Positions 10,401 to 16,369 of a DNA stretch of 18,517 bases are shown here, piece by piece (positions within the stretch are counted from its first letter, which is position 1; every line of letters begins with the position of its first letter). The notes beneath the pieces are model-generated. The model saw only the letters and a list, made by a program, of their open reading frames with translations, ran no database searches and had not been told where the DNA came from. The DNA is from CAMBDR01 sp046597185 (lineage in GTDB: Bacteria; Pseudomonadota; Gammaproteobacteria; Burkholderiales; Burkholderiaceae_D). The stretch is from assembly GCA_046597185.1 (NCBI GenBank), contig JBKJLF010000676.1:1-18517 (forward strand), in the 5' to 3' direction. Position numbers and translations under genes: made by a program.

Positions 10401-10451
10401 GATTTGTCGATGTTTTAAATTCGGGTTGAGTTTTGCTGTTACCACTTTCAT
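4467..10451 (-). CDS. giant exported protein: beta domains, TPR-like helices and C-terminal outer-membrane beta-barrel
   Basis: 1994 aa. The N-terminus has a signal-peptide-like hydrophobic stretch (about 28-51) ending VQVLA-S. The layout is: beta-rich domain (about 55-290); ENRL linker; a PEGA-like segment (FDVPAGEHELTLRSTGP) and more beta structure; helical TPR-like region (about 775-965); LSPA linker; beta-sandwich (about 1035-1245); TPNP linker; further beta domain with IPGPVWLRLD (near 1540); ANN-rich linker (about 1632-1663); and a final region of about 300 residues of alternating strands (for example GIVLGANAQVLAHHG and LVANASTDIW) typical of a small outer-membrane barrel. A conserved-looking tail (FLPEEIMFRDLRQRR) follows the last strand. 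TPR plus C-terminal barrel is the plan of BcsC, PgaA and PelB, which pass polymers through the outer membrane, so I infer a polymer exporter. The ATG follows the previous gene by 21 nt, with GGGA upstream. Exact family unknown. Confidence 0.75.
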   Translation of the reverse strand: MKVVTAKLNPNLKHRQILPTGLPLGRNTVIGSILLSGTAFGLGLAPVQVLASGVDGVQLQLSWQLQQPLRWDNVTTTNLSSRDVYWAAGNTSHKHPNLAWQVVTLHAGESISVRLPAGEFLRVQSANGPLKPEDVSFWRNQANVGGPSLALRETPKVGAQGNSLALEQYVDTSRIVQIQAAANLSQPLQIGVFVSRHENLGTLAPYRRLYPLSGPVHPLRADSEGAAQDYWEIASSDSADNAESSSGSNAAVTRVTVRGPARLNLQGRWRYGPSETDVAQNWQVSVTRRSVATGNEVENRLENRLENRLENRLENESSERAQLHYAASFDHSQALWLDGKMAVLSSEKSAYFDVPAGEHELTLRSTGPFLARLLQQDQQQDYRFSQLNAGVEFNRVALKPELQHSPWRLNQAQLQQASQGDGDSALHAAQRVQQDNQHREGSTLAAALLQNAAEKQRDDKGLRIEASEFLNQRTHLRDLLPEQKHSRSEARFAWYSNPRLTEIGERPWAKVFATQHQDQLLAGLNSARFTALEHGPAQSYRLPERSAASRLHIALHADTGNANNRIMLQFDQQSPFELKLGQPTPAHLLASDPALVALQMQHWRYGQYGGSTTDAAFSRTQMPGALLAVSAIDIPLPAHVSSVKVWRTEANAQPEHSTPLWLALKLRVAQPYTLSETALLSTLARAQSQTLCVKDLTQAIKQEDSANTPENNNAQAALHNQLQGLVRFIESEFNLLANNISAPAQENKPASAGKPQQEAPDTANAHYTQAANAAQAARDYAKQVNWLPALEKWAQASHSNHPELIEQAEQGKIQALLALGETFLAEQSLKQRLLYSSRPGVRQQAAQQLSEIYRSNLDLPSDLLVRCAAFMRAQDSASLRALAISLQENDKHDLALLAALLLPAKERPLPMMLRAALQNNWLQLFQTLQADLSSSAEREFWQGQRYAWQGQFEQAATSFNISAELSQQAGGKQTTNAAADANTAAEFAAHLQRGQQLQQQIQAERASGRTGNAANSVLSPALSPALSPTLSQAWADWQASHPGAQQWKEIPSQIIDFAGSHSLYAINQDSHTTTYRAEPEKPLKLRFLGPLKLRLEARPLHPLNSHTMIEGWMKVEEVAGQHIWPVAINQNWPANGLKLIGHDEQVPGQAVLKDLEFGPGWHEINVSGDGIPLLVNARASVPALPLPVLPLLTEDSLRGQNKLAVNEASAPKFWACRDCVSVIVSDNANAGANAQVLHWKNQMPSFAPGFASMSAPTTPNPTPNPTPNPTPNQSPDSAPSQALARILATQNWDDFAKLPAAQTPTQVQEQLTALLWRSEKAPVRGQALLASASDLQAKHPELSGSGGLMERLLRNSEWMPVATVQNSAGLRSRMISNYEPETPALRVRRALLSSTHKDEYLLTGGSRLVLSWFNTQPGRLNLALFNRDVSAQPAAALLAQVQLNNGPIQNVNLAANASQVAHALNLGKGQQSVKVWIKNPLANQFLGVTMQDKNAGNRDVLDANERFYHVATHQEPIKLMIPGPVWLRLDHWVDGQTHSRYRLLDQPWNKFNLTPRAGEKEALFRIFTRQAMPARPVTPPRQIEVTPIPVAGPLIEVAAFAAANPENQPATISVANPLIQVAAISNQSEPDVAHNTANNAANNPANNPANNPANNAANNAANNGTAKLSANATSNAAPKNLAPASAALPLGGQESGTWAAYGSLSQAQPGNAAAKGDKPVVIESGARYRYYDADQHNWYRADLFTRKQQGVPQPGLGAYAALTHDLGWRGIVLGANAQVLAHHGTASANYQAAASAYIKQQRMISPVATHEPKLALFVRGKASSTDQDYLVDGVESHNQSPYGVNAKIGFELSDQFNYRPKLDTQLSTQIKLVTGSNLLPKSINTQIGWKQLLGPANVGIRLDTQTLRTAADAAAYGGSKNQRQLVANASTDIWLNQQHRLELGVSVSRDLVQHRTNAAIGVALNFGNGRGYRDFLPEEIMFRDLRQRRAPETH
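5463..5558 (-). repeat. 12-bp tandem repeat, seven copies plus one degenerate
   Basis: The plus-strand unit GTTGTTTGCTGC repeats seven times from 5463 to 5546, varying only in the last two bases (GC, GG or GT), followed by a degenerate copy to 5558. In frame on minus it encodes AANN/PANN units and forms the linker just before the outer-membrane barrel of the 1994-aa protein. It is the longest array in the window and the most likely to vary in copy number. Confidence 0.92.
6637..6682 (-). repeat. 12-bp tandem repeat, three copies plus a partial fourth
   Basis: The unit TTGGGCGTTGGG (plus strand) occurs three times without change, with a fourth partial copy. It encodes a TPNP repeat, a proline-rich extended linker between two beta-rich parts of the 1994-aa protein (about residues 1257-1272). 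Confidence 0.92.
7369..7403 (-). repeat. 12-bp tandem repeat, two copies plus a partial third
   Basis: GGGCTGAGGGCA (plus strand) occurs twice exactly, with a third copy broken after GGGCTGAGG. A diverged copy may precede it (TLS in the protein). It encodes LSPA-LSPA and joins the helical region to the following beta domain of the 1994-aa protein. Confidence 0.85.
9510..9569 (-). repeat. 12-bp tandem repeat, four copies plus one degenerate
   Basis: CTCAAGCCGGTT occurs twice exactly, then twice as CTCAAGTCGGTT, then once degenerate (CTCAACCTCGTT). It encodes ENRL repeated four times after ENEV-like residues, near residues 294-314 of the 1994-aa protein. Unlike the other linkers it is charged and probably helical. 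Confidence 0.92.
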
Positions 10452-10472
10452 TTTACGTTCCCGTGCAGTGGC

Positions 10473-13082
10473 TTATTCAATAATTTGGACATGTTGGATC
10501 TCGGTTTGATGATGTAATTTTCGTTGTGGTGCCAGCGTCGCAGACAGGCGCGAGAGTGAAACATAGGCTGGCTTGGCGGATTTTAAGGTAATGCGATAGC
10601 GCCCCAGTGGCGCGTCTGCCGGAAAGGGCAAAAAGATCGGGTTGCCACCATCGCTAAGTTGGCCTTCGGTATCAAACACCCGCCCTGTGCCCGCCGCCGG
10701 ACGCACATTCGCCACCCGGTCGGCAAATACCCAGGCCGATAAGGGCTTGAGTGTCGGCAAGGGCGGACCTTCAATACGAATGCTGACTTTACCATCCTGT
10801 GCTTGCCCGGCATACTGGTACAGCCTTGCGGTCAGGGTTTCAGCGCTGGCGCTGGTACGCTCATAGTCAAACACCAGTTCGCCATTAAAGCGTTGACCGA
10901 CGCGGCGCATCAGCGCATTGGTACTGGGGCGCATGTGGTTGATTAAAACCTGGCCCTGCAAGCGGCTCTTGACCTGCAAGCTATGGCGGCCAGCGGCAAT
11001 GCCGGGCAGTTCGTATTCGCCATATGGGCCATGCGCGGCAATGCTGTAAAACGGCTTGCCGTCGAGTGAAATTTCTAACTCGGTGGCCTGATTTGGCCCA
11101 AGCCAAACCAAAGTCGGTTGAATCACGCTGGTGCCCTGATAGGTGGGAATCTCGATGGCTTTGGCCACCCCCAGGCCAATCGGGCTAAACATGGTCGGTA
11201 ATGCCTCTTCCCGATACGGCACGTCCACTTCACGCGGGGTATAAATCGGGCGCGCCAGCCAATCGCCACGGGGGCGGTAGTCTTGCCATTGAAAAGCCCC
11301 GGTCAAAATCTTGCCTTGTTCTTCAGATTGTTCCAGCGGGCGCGATTGCAGTGCCAATAAACGGCTGCGATCATTGCTGATCATGCTTTCCTCGTTTTGC
11401 GGACGCAATAAAAACCAGGCGGGGATGCGTTTTCCCACTGCGTCGTAAGCATAAAAATCGTCCGGTATGCGCAGCTCACGCGCCAGCGCATACGGGCGCG
11501 AGTGCGCTACCACCAAAATCTTTCCTTGATTGATGTCTTGATCTGCGCGCACCGTAAAACGTGCCGTGTTGGCTGGCAAAACAAAAAAGCCCACCGCAGG
11601 TTCAGATAATATATTGGCTTGATTGGGGGCGTTGCCATTGGCGGAATAATCGGCCATCACGCGTTCATAGTGCGCCACTTTGGTGGGAATCGGCAACACG
11701 CCTTGCCCCAGTAGCTGGCCGGCGGCATCAAAGGCGGCGTAATGCGCTTGCGTTACGGTCAGCGCGCCCGGCATCATGCTACGCACGGTCAGGCGTAAGC
11801 CCGAGCGTGCGGCGCTGGCGCTGACGGCATAGTCAACGCTTTGGCTCGAGCTGGCAAAAAATACCCGTTCGTATTGGGCTACCGGGGTGATTTCTTTATT
11901 ATCCTTGCCAGATTCGCCGCTTTCCAGAAAAGCACGAGCGATTAATTCGCGTGGGCCTTCCAACTCCAGCAAGCCACCTTGCAACTTGATGCTGTGCTGT
12001 AAGGCCACGCCTTGCCAAACAATACTGCTACTGCTTTTTTGGAATAAGCCACTACCATACCAGCGCAGCTTGATTTCACGCCCCACGCTGCCAGGCGCGG
12101 CTTCCGGGCGTGGGCTGGCGCTGATGTCAAGGCGAATCTTGCCGCCCTGGGCCGGAATCGGGAAGGTGGCAAAGCTTTGCTGATCGAACAGACTGCCGAC
12201 GCTGGCAATCGGCGCGGCTTGCGGCGCGCCCTGATTTTCAAACAAAATATATAAATCACGCACCAAATAATCGCGCCCCTCCACCCCAACCGGGCCAATC
12301 GCCTGATGCGCGTTGCGCAGCAAGTTTTGCTTTTCATGCGCTTGCAACAAGGCGGGGCCCTGCACCGCAGCGCGCGCCAAATCTTCTTGCTGTTGGTTTG
12401 ACAGACGCTGCCATTGGTGCGCGGTTTCTTGTTCCGAGCTGAGTTTGGGTTGATACACGCGCAAACCGACATCAAGGATGGCCGCATCGGCTTGCGCCAG
12501 CTTTACCCGAAGGCTGGTAATTTTGGCGGGCAAGCCTTGCAAATTGATGGTGTTAATTTCACCGGACAAAGGGCTTAAACCCGAATCAAGGTAAAACGAA
12601 CTACTGATGGTGGTGCCATCGGGGCGCTGGACTTCCATTAAATTGGCGCTGATATGGTATTGACGCTGCTCCAGAATTTGCCCGGCGCTGTCAAGAAACT
12701 CCGCCAGCAGTTTATAGTCCCAGCGCTTGCCGGGGTCGGCCAGATGGGCTTTGCGGGCCGCTGGCAGGTCGCTGATATTGGCGCTGCTGATCAGGCGTAC
12801 TTCGGCCCTGTCCATTTGCAGTGGAAATTGCAAGCCGGATGAACCGGATGAGTTTTCCTTATTCAATACAAAGGCGCGGCTGACCTTGGCTTGTTTGATT
12901 AAAGCCATCTTCTTTTCATCCACCTTGGTGGGCGGGTTGAACCATTGCGTGAGTTGCACAAGCGGCAATGCCTTGGCCACGCCAGCCTGCGGGGTTGCTT
13001 TGGCGCTGGCCAGCACCAGGGTCAACCAGGCCGCGCCGCCTGCTGCGACCAGTAAAAAGAATACTCGAATTAATTTTCTCAT
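10473..13082 (-). CDS. large exported beta-rich protein of unknown family
   Basis: 869 aa from the ATG at 13082. Residues about 1-29 (MRKLIRVFFLLVAAGG then a hydrophobic run ending ASAKA) form a signal peptide or membrane anchor. The rest has no further membrane segment and reads as a chain of beta-sandwich modules: one near 370 (LELEGPRELIARAF), a PEGA-like one near 685-700 (GEYELPGIAAGRHSLQV), and one near 800 (VSIRIEGPPLP). The same kinds of motif (GP followed by a basic or hydrophobic strand; PAG-H-L) occur in the next gene, so the two may be related or bind each other. By position it could be the periplasmic link between the PgsC/PgsB-like inner-membrane components and the outer-membrane exporter, as BcsB is for cellulose, but I see no sequence proof. 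The start is chosen because ATG overlaps the preceding TGA as ATGA and has GAGG 8 nt upstream; an in-frame ATG at 13103 would bury the signal peptide. No catalytic motif is recognised. Confidence 0.72.
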   Translation of the reverse strand: MRKLIRVFFLLVAAGGAAWLTLVLASAKATPQAGVAKALPLVQLTQWFNPPTKVDEKKMALIKQAKVSRAFVLNKENSSGSSGLQFPLQMDRAEVRLISSANISDLPAARKAHLADPGKRWDYKLLAEFLDSAGQILEQRQYHISANLMEVQRPDGTTISSSFYLDSGLSPLSGEINTINLQGLPAKITSLRVKLAQADAAILDVGLRVYQPKLSSEQETAHQWQRLSNQQQEDLARAAVQGPALLQAHEKQNLLRNAHQAIGPVGVEGRDYLVRDLYILFENQGAPQAAPIASVGSLFDQQSFATFPIPAQGGKIRLDISASPRPEAAPGSVGREIKLRWYGSGLFQKSSSSIVWQGVALQHSIKLQGGLLELEGPRELIARAFLESGESGKDNKEITPVAQYERVFFASSSQSVDYAVSASAARSGLRLTVRSMMPGALTVTQAHYAAFDAAGQLLGQGVLPIPTKVAHYERVMADYSANGNAPNQANILSEPAVGFFVLPANTARFTVRADQDINQGKILVVAHSRPYALARELRIPDDFYAYDAVGKRIPAWFLLRPQNEESMISNDRSRLLALQSRPLEQSEEQGKILTGAFQWQDYRPRGDWLARPIYTPREVDVPYREEALPTMFSPIGLGVAKAIEIPTYQGTSVIQPTLVWLGPNQATELEISLDGKPFYSIAAHGPYGEYELPGIAAGRHSLQVKSRLQGQVLINHMRPSTNALMRRVGQRFNGELVFDYERTSASAETLTARLYQYAGQAQDGKVSIRIEGPPLPTLKPLSAWVFADRVANVRPAAGTGRVFDTEGQLSDGGNPIFLPFPADAPLGRYRITLKSAKPAYVSLSRLSATLAPQRKLHHQTEIQHVQIIE
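12835..12852 (-). repeat. 9-bp direct duplication
   Basis: CCGGATGAA and CCGGATGAG lie back to back on the plus strand and encode SSG-SSG near the N-terminus of the 869-aa exported protein. It is the only short tandem duplication noticed in this gene, and it has a 9-bp rather than a 12-bp period. Confidence 0.6.
13079..13082 (-). promoter_or_regulatory. ATGA stop/start overlap (translational coupling)
   Basis: The minus strand reads ATGA: ATG at 13082-13080 opens the 869-aa protein and TGA at 13081-13079 closes the PgsC-like protein. GAGG at 13094-13091 is correctly placed for the ATG. This arrangement usually couples translation and decides the start. Confidence 0.85.
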
Positions 13083-16000
13083 GATGCACGCCTCGCTAAC
13101 CACCAGGTCATATTGTTGTGAATAAATTGTTGCGCCTGACTGGCGGGCGCAGCTTGGGTTTGAAATGCCTGAATCCGGCCTGGATCTTTACTCGATAAAT
13201 TGAGCGCCGCCACCCATTGTTCTCCTTCCCATACCAGCAAATAGGCACGATGGGTGACGCTGTCGGCCACGTATTCCAACTTCAGCGTGGGGTGCTGTTG
13301 CCGGATGGTTTGCACCAGTTGATGCAACACCACCACGTCTTGGGTTTGCAAATACTGGTTCAATTGTTGTTGCAAGGCGGCCGGCAACACGCTATTGGCG
13401 GGGCTGGCCTGTGCCAGACGTTGGCTCACGCTTATGGTTTGCATCGGAATGTTTAAAGCCTTGAATTGCAGGTTTTGCGCATTCGGTTCGGTTTGCTGGT
13501 GCAGCACGGTATTGGCCAGCGGCGAAGCCCAAACCACGGCAATTTCTTTATTTTGCGCCGTGGCCTGGTAGATGCTCTGCATTGCTGCGGCGGCGCTATA
13601 TTCGCTGCTGCGGCGCTGACCATCGGCAAATTGGTAGTGCAAGCCGTTGCGCTCCAGCGTTTGCAGCAGCGCTTGCCCGAGTGGGCTGGCTTGTTTGGCT
13701 TGTTCTACCCCGTTGCTAAAGGAGACCAGCAAATCGGATTGCGGCAAATAGGTATCGGGCCGCACCGACAGGGCGCGGGTTTGCAGCGTCAGCGTGTTTT
13801 GCTTGCCATGTTCACGCAGCCACACCTGGGTCACCAGATTGAGCATATTGGCTTTGTTTTGCAGCGTTAACAAGTCAGCGCTGCGATCCTGGTTGGCCAA
13901 GGGTGACGCGTTGGCCATCATGAACACACTGCCGCGCAATTGGCTGAACAAGGAAATGCCCAGTTCCAGGCTGTTGGGGTCAAAATAGGGGCGCGGCACT
14001 TGCACCACATACGCTTGTTTGGCCGGATTGACGCGAAACACAAAGCTACCCCAATAGCGCCGAGGCCTGACAACTGCGTTGGCTTGCTTGGCGTGGTTGG
14101 CTTGGTCAGCGCTGGAAGATTCGGCCAGAATAATAAAATCTTCCTGTTCCGGCATCGAATGAAACAACCGCACTTCATAGCCCAGGGCTTGCGCGCGCAG
14201 ATTGAGCAATTGCAAATGCTCAGGCGCTATCGCTTTGCCATTACCGAGTAACTGGATTAGCGGCGTCAGGATATCTTTATCGATAAAAATCAATTCACCC
14301 ACGCTGGGCGGCCGATATAAATTGCTGCCGGTGGCGGCAAGTTGGGTTTTGTCGAAGGCGAGCCAGTTGCTGATATTGTCAATGCGCTTATCAATCTGCT
14401 TATCACTGAGCTTATCACTGAGCTTGCCAGCGTTTTTATCGGCGGCCTTGGCAAGCTCGGAGACACCCGGCGTGAGGGCAGCAATAATTTTACGCGCATC
14501 CGGTGCCGCGAGCACCAGTTCGGCAAAGCCATTGGCCACGCTGTCACGCTGCACATTATTACCCGCACCAGGGTGCCAGGAAACTTCGATTCTACCCATG
14601 CTTTGCTGTAACTGTGGCAGCGACAACTGTAGCGGAATTTCGCCTTTGACGTGCAATACGCTATGCGCGCTCTCGCTTTGGCTGGTGCGCACTTGCAAGG
14701 TATTGCGCCGTGCAAAACGGCGGTGAAACGCTTGAAACATCGAATTGGGAAACAGTAACACATCGGCGCTGCCATCTTCACTGGCGCGGCGCGAAGCACC
14801 CGCCACCGCCAACATGCGCGCCTGAGTCTGGCCAAATAAGCTGGTGGCCGCTTCCAGCGAGCCGGGTTCTTCCAGCGGTGCTGGCACTTCGATCAGCAAA
14901 TGCTGTTTGGCCGCCAAATTGATCAGATAACTACCCCAAAACTTGCGCGGCTCGTTTTCGGTCAGCAAAATCACATCGCCATTTTTGCGCATCCGGTAAT
15001 TGGCTTGGTGCAGCAATTGGGCGATGTTGTCCAACTGGGCCGCTGTGATTGGGCCAGTGTTACTCTCTTGCTGTTGCAACAGGTGCAGCGCTGCGTCAAA
15101 CGCCTGGCTTTGGCCGGGGCTGGGCTTGATGAAGCGCTTTTGCGTCAGGCTGCGGTAGGCTGCCTGCTTTTCGCTGAATAACCAGTCAATCGGCTGACCG
15201 CTGATGCTGCCCGGGTGAATATCTTGCAACACGGTTTGATTTTGCAAAAAACGCAATGGCGTAGGCAGCAGGCTCAAGCCAAAGCCCAATACCGTGGCAA
15301 AGCCGCAGGCCACCATCGAAGTTTGCAAAATCGACGCAGACATGCGTGCCATAATTTGCTTGTCATGCATTTTTAGGGCGATCAAGGTCGGCAACAGATA
15401 GCCAAAGCCATAATAATCACTGATCTTAATCCCTGGCCACCATGCGATGATGGCATACGAGAGCATGATTTTGTAGGCAAAGCTGACGTTAAAAAACAAT
15501 AACAGCTTGCGCGCACCTTCCATGGTAATGCGCTTGAACACGGGTGCTTGCAATGCCAGCGTGGCGAGCCAATAAATCACCACCGCTTCAACAAACGACA
15601 TGATGATTTTTTGCGGCTGATGCCATTGCAGCGCCAATAACGCAGGAATTAAGATGCCGCTGAAATCCCAGCCATAATACAAACTCATGCGCGAAGCCAA
15701 AAACGCGGTGATGATCAGGATAATGTAAGTTTTTGGGCTGGCCAAAAACGACGAAGCCACATCTTCATATAAAAAGCCGATACTCGACATCGAGAAATTG
15801 GTGTATTCCATCAAAATAAAGCGTACCAGGCAATACGTGATGCCGATGGTCACAAAATTGGTGAACAAGCCACGACGTAAGCCAGTCTTCCAAAAATTAT
15901 TCGCCACCAGCGCAGTAATAATCAAGCCAAAGCTGTGCAAATTGTTTTGGTAATCAAAATCCCAATGCCATTGTTGATTGACGTAGTTGCCAATCAAGGG

Positions 16001-16363
16001 CAGGGCATAGCCATCGCCGATGATGCGAATTGCCACGCTGACCAGTACCATGGCAAAAAAGCGGTCGCGCCCAAAAAAACGGCTCCAACCCATGCGCATG
16101 GACAGCACTTCCGAATAGAACCACACCAAAAAGTAAGTGATCACACTCTCCACCAGCACCACCACGGCAGCGCTGGGTTTGATCAGTAATAATGGCACCA
16201 GATAACCGGGCACGATCAAGCCGGACATAACCCAACCAAAGCGCAGGTTGAACATGCAAACCACAAAAATACCAACCCACACCGTGGTAATGACCGAACT
16301 GGCCAAGCCACCCGCAGGGAAGATATTGAGCGGGAAAAGATGCGCAGATAAGCAATTTAACAT
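13079..16363 (-). CDS. tandem PgsC/CapC-like membrane protein fused to a duplicated soluble domain
   Basis: Residue numbers count from the GTG at 16369 (1096 aa; 1094 from the preferred ATG at 16363). Residues about 23-187 match Bacillus PgsC (149 aa): SGLIVPGYL, then GRDRFFAMVLVSVAIRI, then GLIITALVANNFWKTGLRRG align with GLVVPGYL, GRRKFAATL and GVIVPGLIANTIQRQGL. Residues about 213-368 repeat the pattern (FSGILIPALLALQW; EGARKLLLFFNVSFAYKI; GFGYLLPTLIALKM), so the membrane part is a tandem duplication. The remaining about 720 residues are soluble and hold a second duplication: 455-565 and 725-870 share WGS-(Y/F), a VP-x-P strand, SLF and SAD-(V/L)-L blocks, ending NTL-(Q/T). PgsC is the membrane partner of the PgsB ligase in poly-gamma-glutamate synthesis and transport. 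The extra domain is unknown. The ATG is preferred because AGGG lies 9 nt upstream; the GTG would have it only 3 nt away. Confidence 0.85.
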   Translation of the reverse strand: MLNCLSAHLFPLNIFPAGGLASSVITTVWVGIFVVCMFNLRFGWVMSGLIVPGYLVPLLLIKPSAAVVVLVESVITYFLVWFYSEVLSMRMGWSRFFGRDRFFAMVLVSVAIRIIGDGYALPLIGNYVNQQWHWDFDYQNNLHSFGLIITALVANNFWKTGLRRGLFTNFVTIGITYCLVRFILMEYTNFSMSSIGFLYEDVASSFLASPKTYIILIITAFLASRMSLYYGWDFSGILIPALLALQWHQPQKIIMSFVEAVVIYWLATLALQAPVFKRITMEGARKLLLFFNVSFAYKIMLSYAIIAWWPGIKISDYYGFGYLLPTLIALKMHDKQIMARMSASILQTSMVACGFATVLGFGLSLLPTPLRFLQNQTVLQDIHPGSISGQPIDWLFSEKQAAYRSLTQKRFIKPSPGQSQAFDAALHLLQQQESNTGPITAAQLDNIAQLLHQANYRMRKNGDVILLTENEPRKFWGSYLINLAAKQHLLIEVPAPLEEPGSLEAATSLFGQTQARMLAVAGASRRASEDGSADVLLFPNSMFQAFHRRFARRNTLQVRTSQSESAHSVLHVKGEIPLQLSLPQLQQSMGRIEVSWHPGAGNNVQRDSVANGFAELVLAAPDARKIIAALTPGVSELAKAADKNAGKLSDKLSDKQIDKRIDNISNWLAFDKTQLAATGSNLYRPPSVGELIFIDKDILTPLIQLLGNGKAIAPEHLQLLNLRAQALGYEVRLFHSMPEQEDFIILAESSSADQANHAKQANAVVRPRRYWGSFVFRVNPAKQAYVVQVPRPYFDPNSLELGISLFSQLRGSVFMMANASPLANQDRSADLLTLQNKANMLNLVTQVWLREHGKQNTLTLQTRALSVRPDTYLPQSDLLVSFSNGVEQAKQASPLGQALLQTLERNGLHYQFADGQRRSSEYSAAAAMQSIYQATAQNKEIAVVWASPLANTVLHQQTEPNAQNLQFKALNIPMQTISVSQRLAQASPANSVLPAALQQQLNQYLQTQDVVVLHQLVQTIRQQHPTLKLEYVADSVTHRAYLLVWEGEQWVAALNLSSKDPGRIQAFQTQAAPASQAQQFIHNNMTWWLARRAS
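14386..14421 (-). repeat. 12-bp tandem repeat, about three copies
   Basis: GCTTATCACTGA occurs twice exactly (14398-14421), preceded by GCTTATCAATCT (14386-14397). It encodes KLSD/KQID-type units (GKLSDKLSDKQIDKRID) near residues 649-664 of the PgsC-like protein, a charged linker between its two soluble repeat domains. Confidence 0.85.
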
Positions 16364-16369
16364 AGTCAC

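Noticed and set aside
13083..13103. Upstream ATG at 13103 as the start of the 869-aa exported protein
   Set aside because: It would add seven residues before the signal peptide. The ATG at 13082 has GAGG at the right distance and an ATGA overlap.
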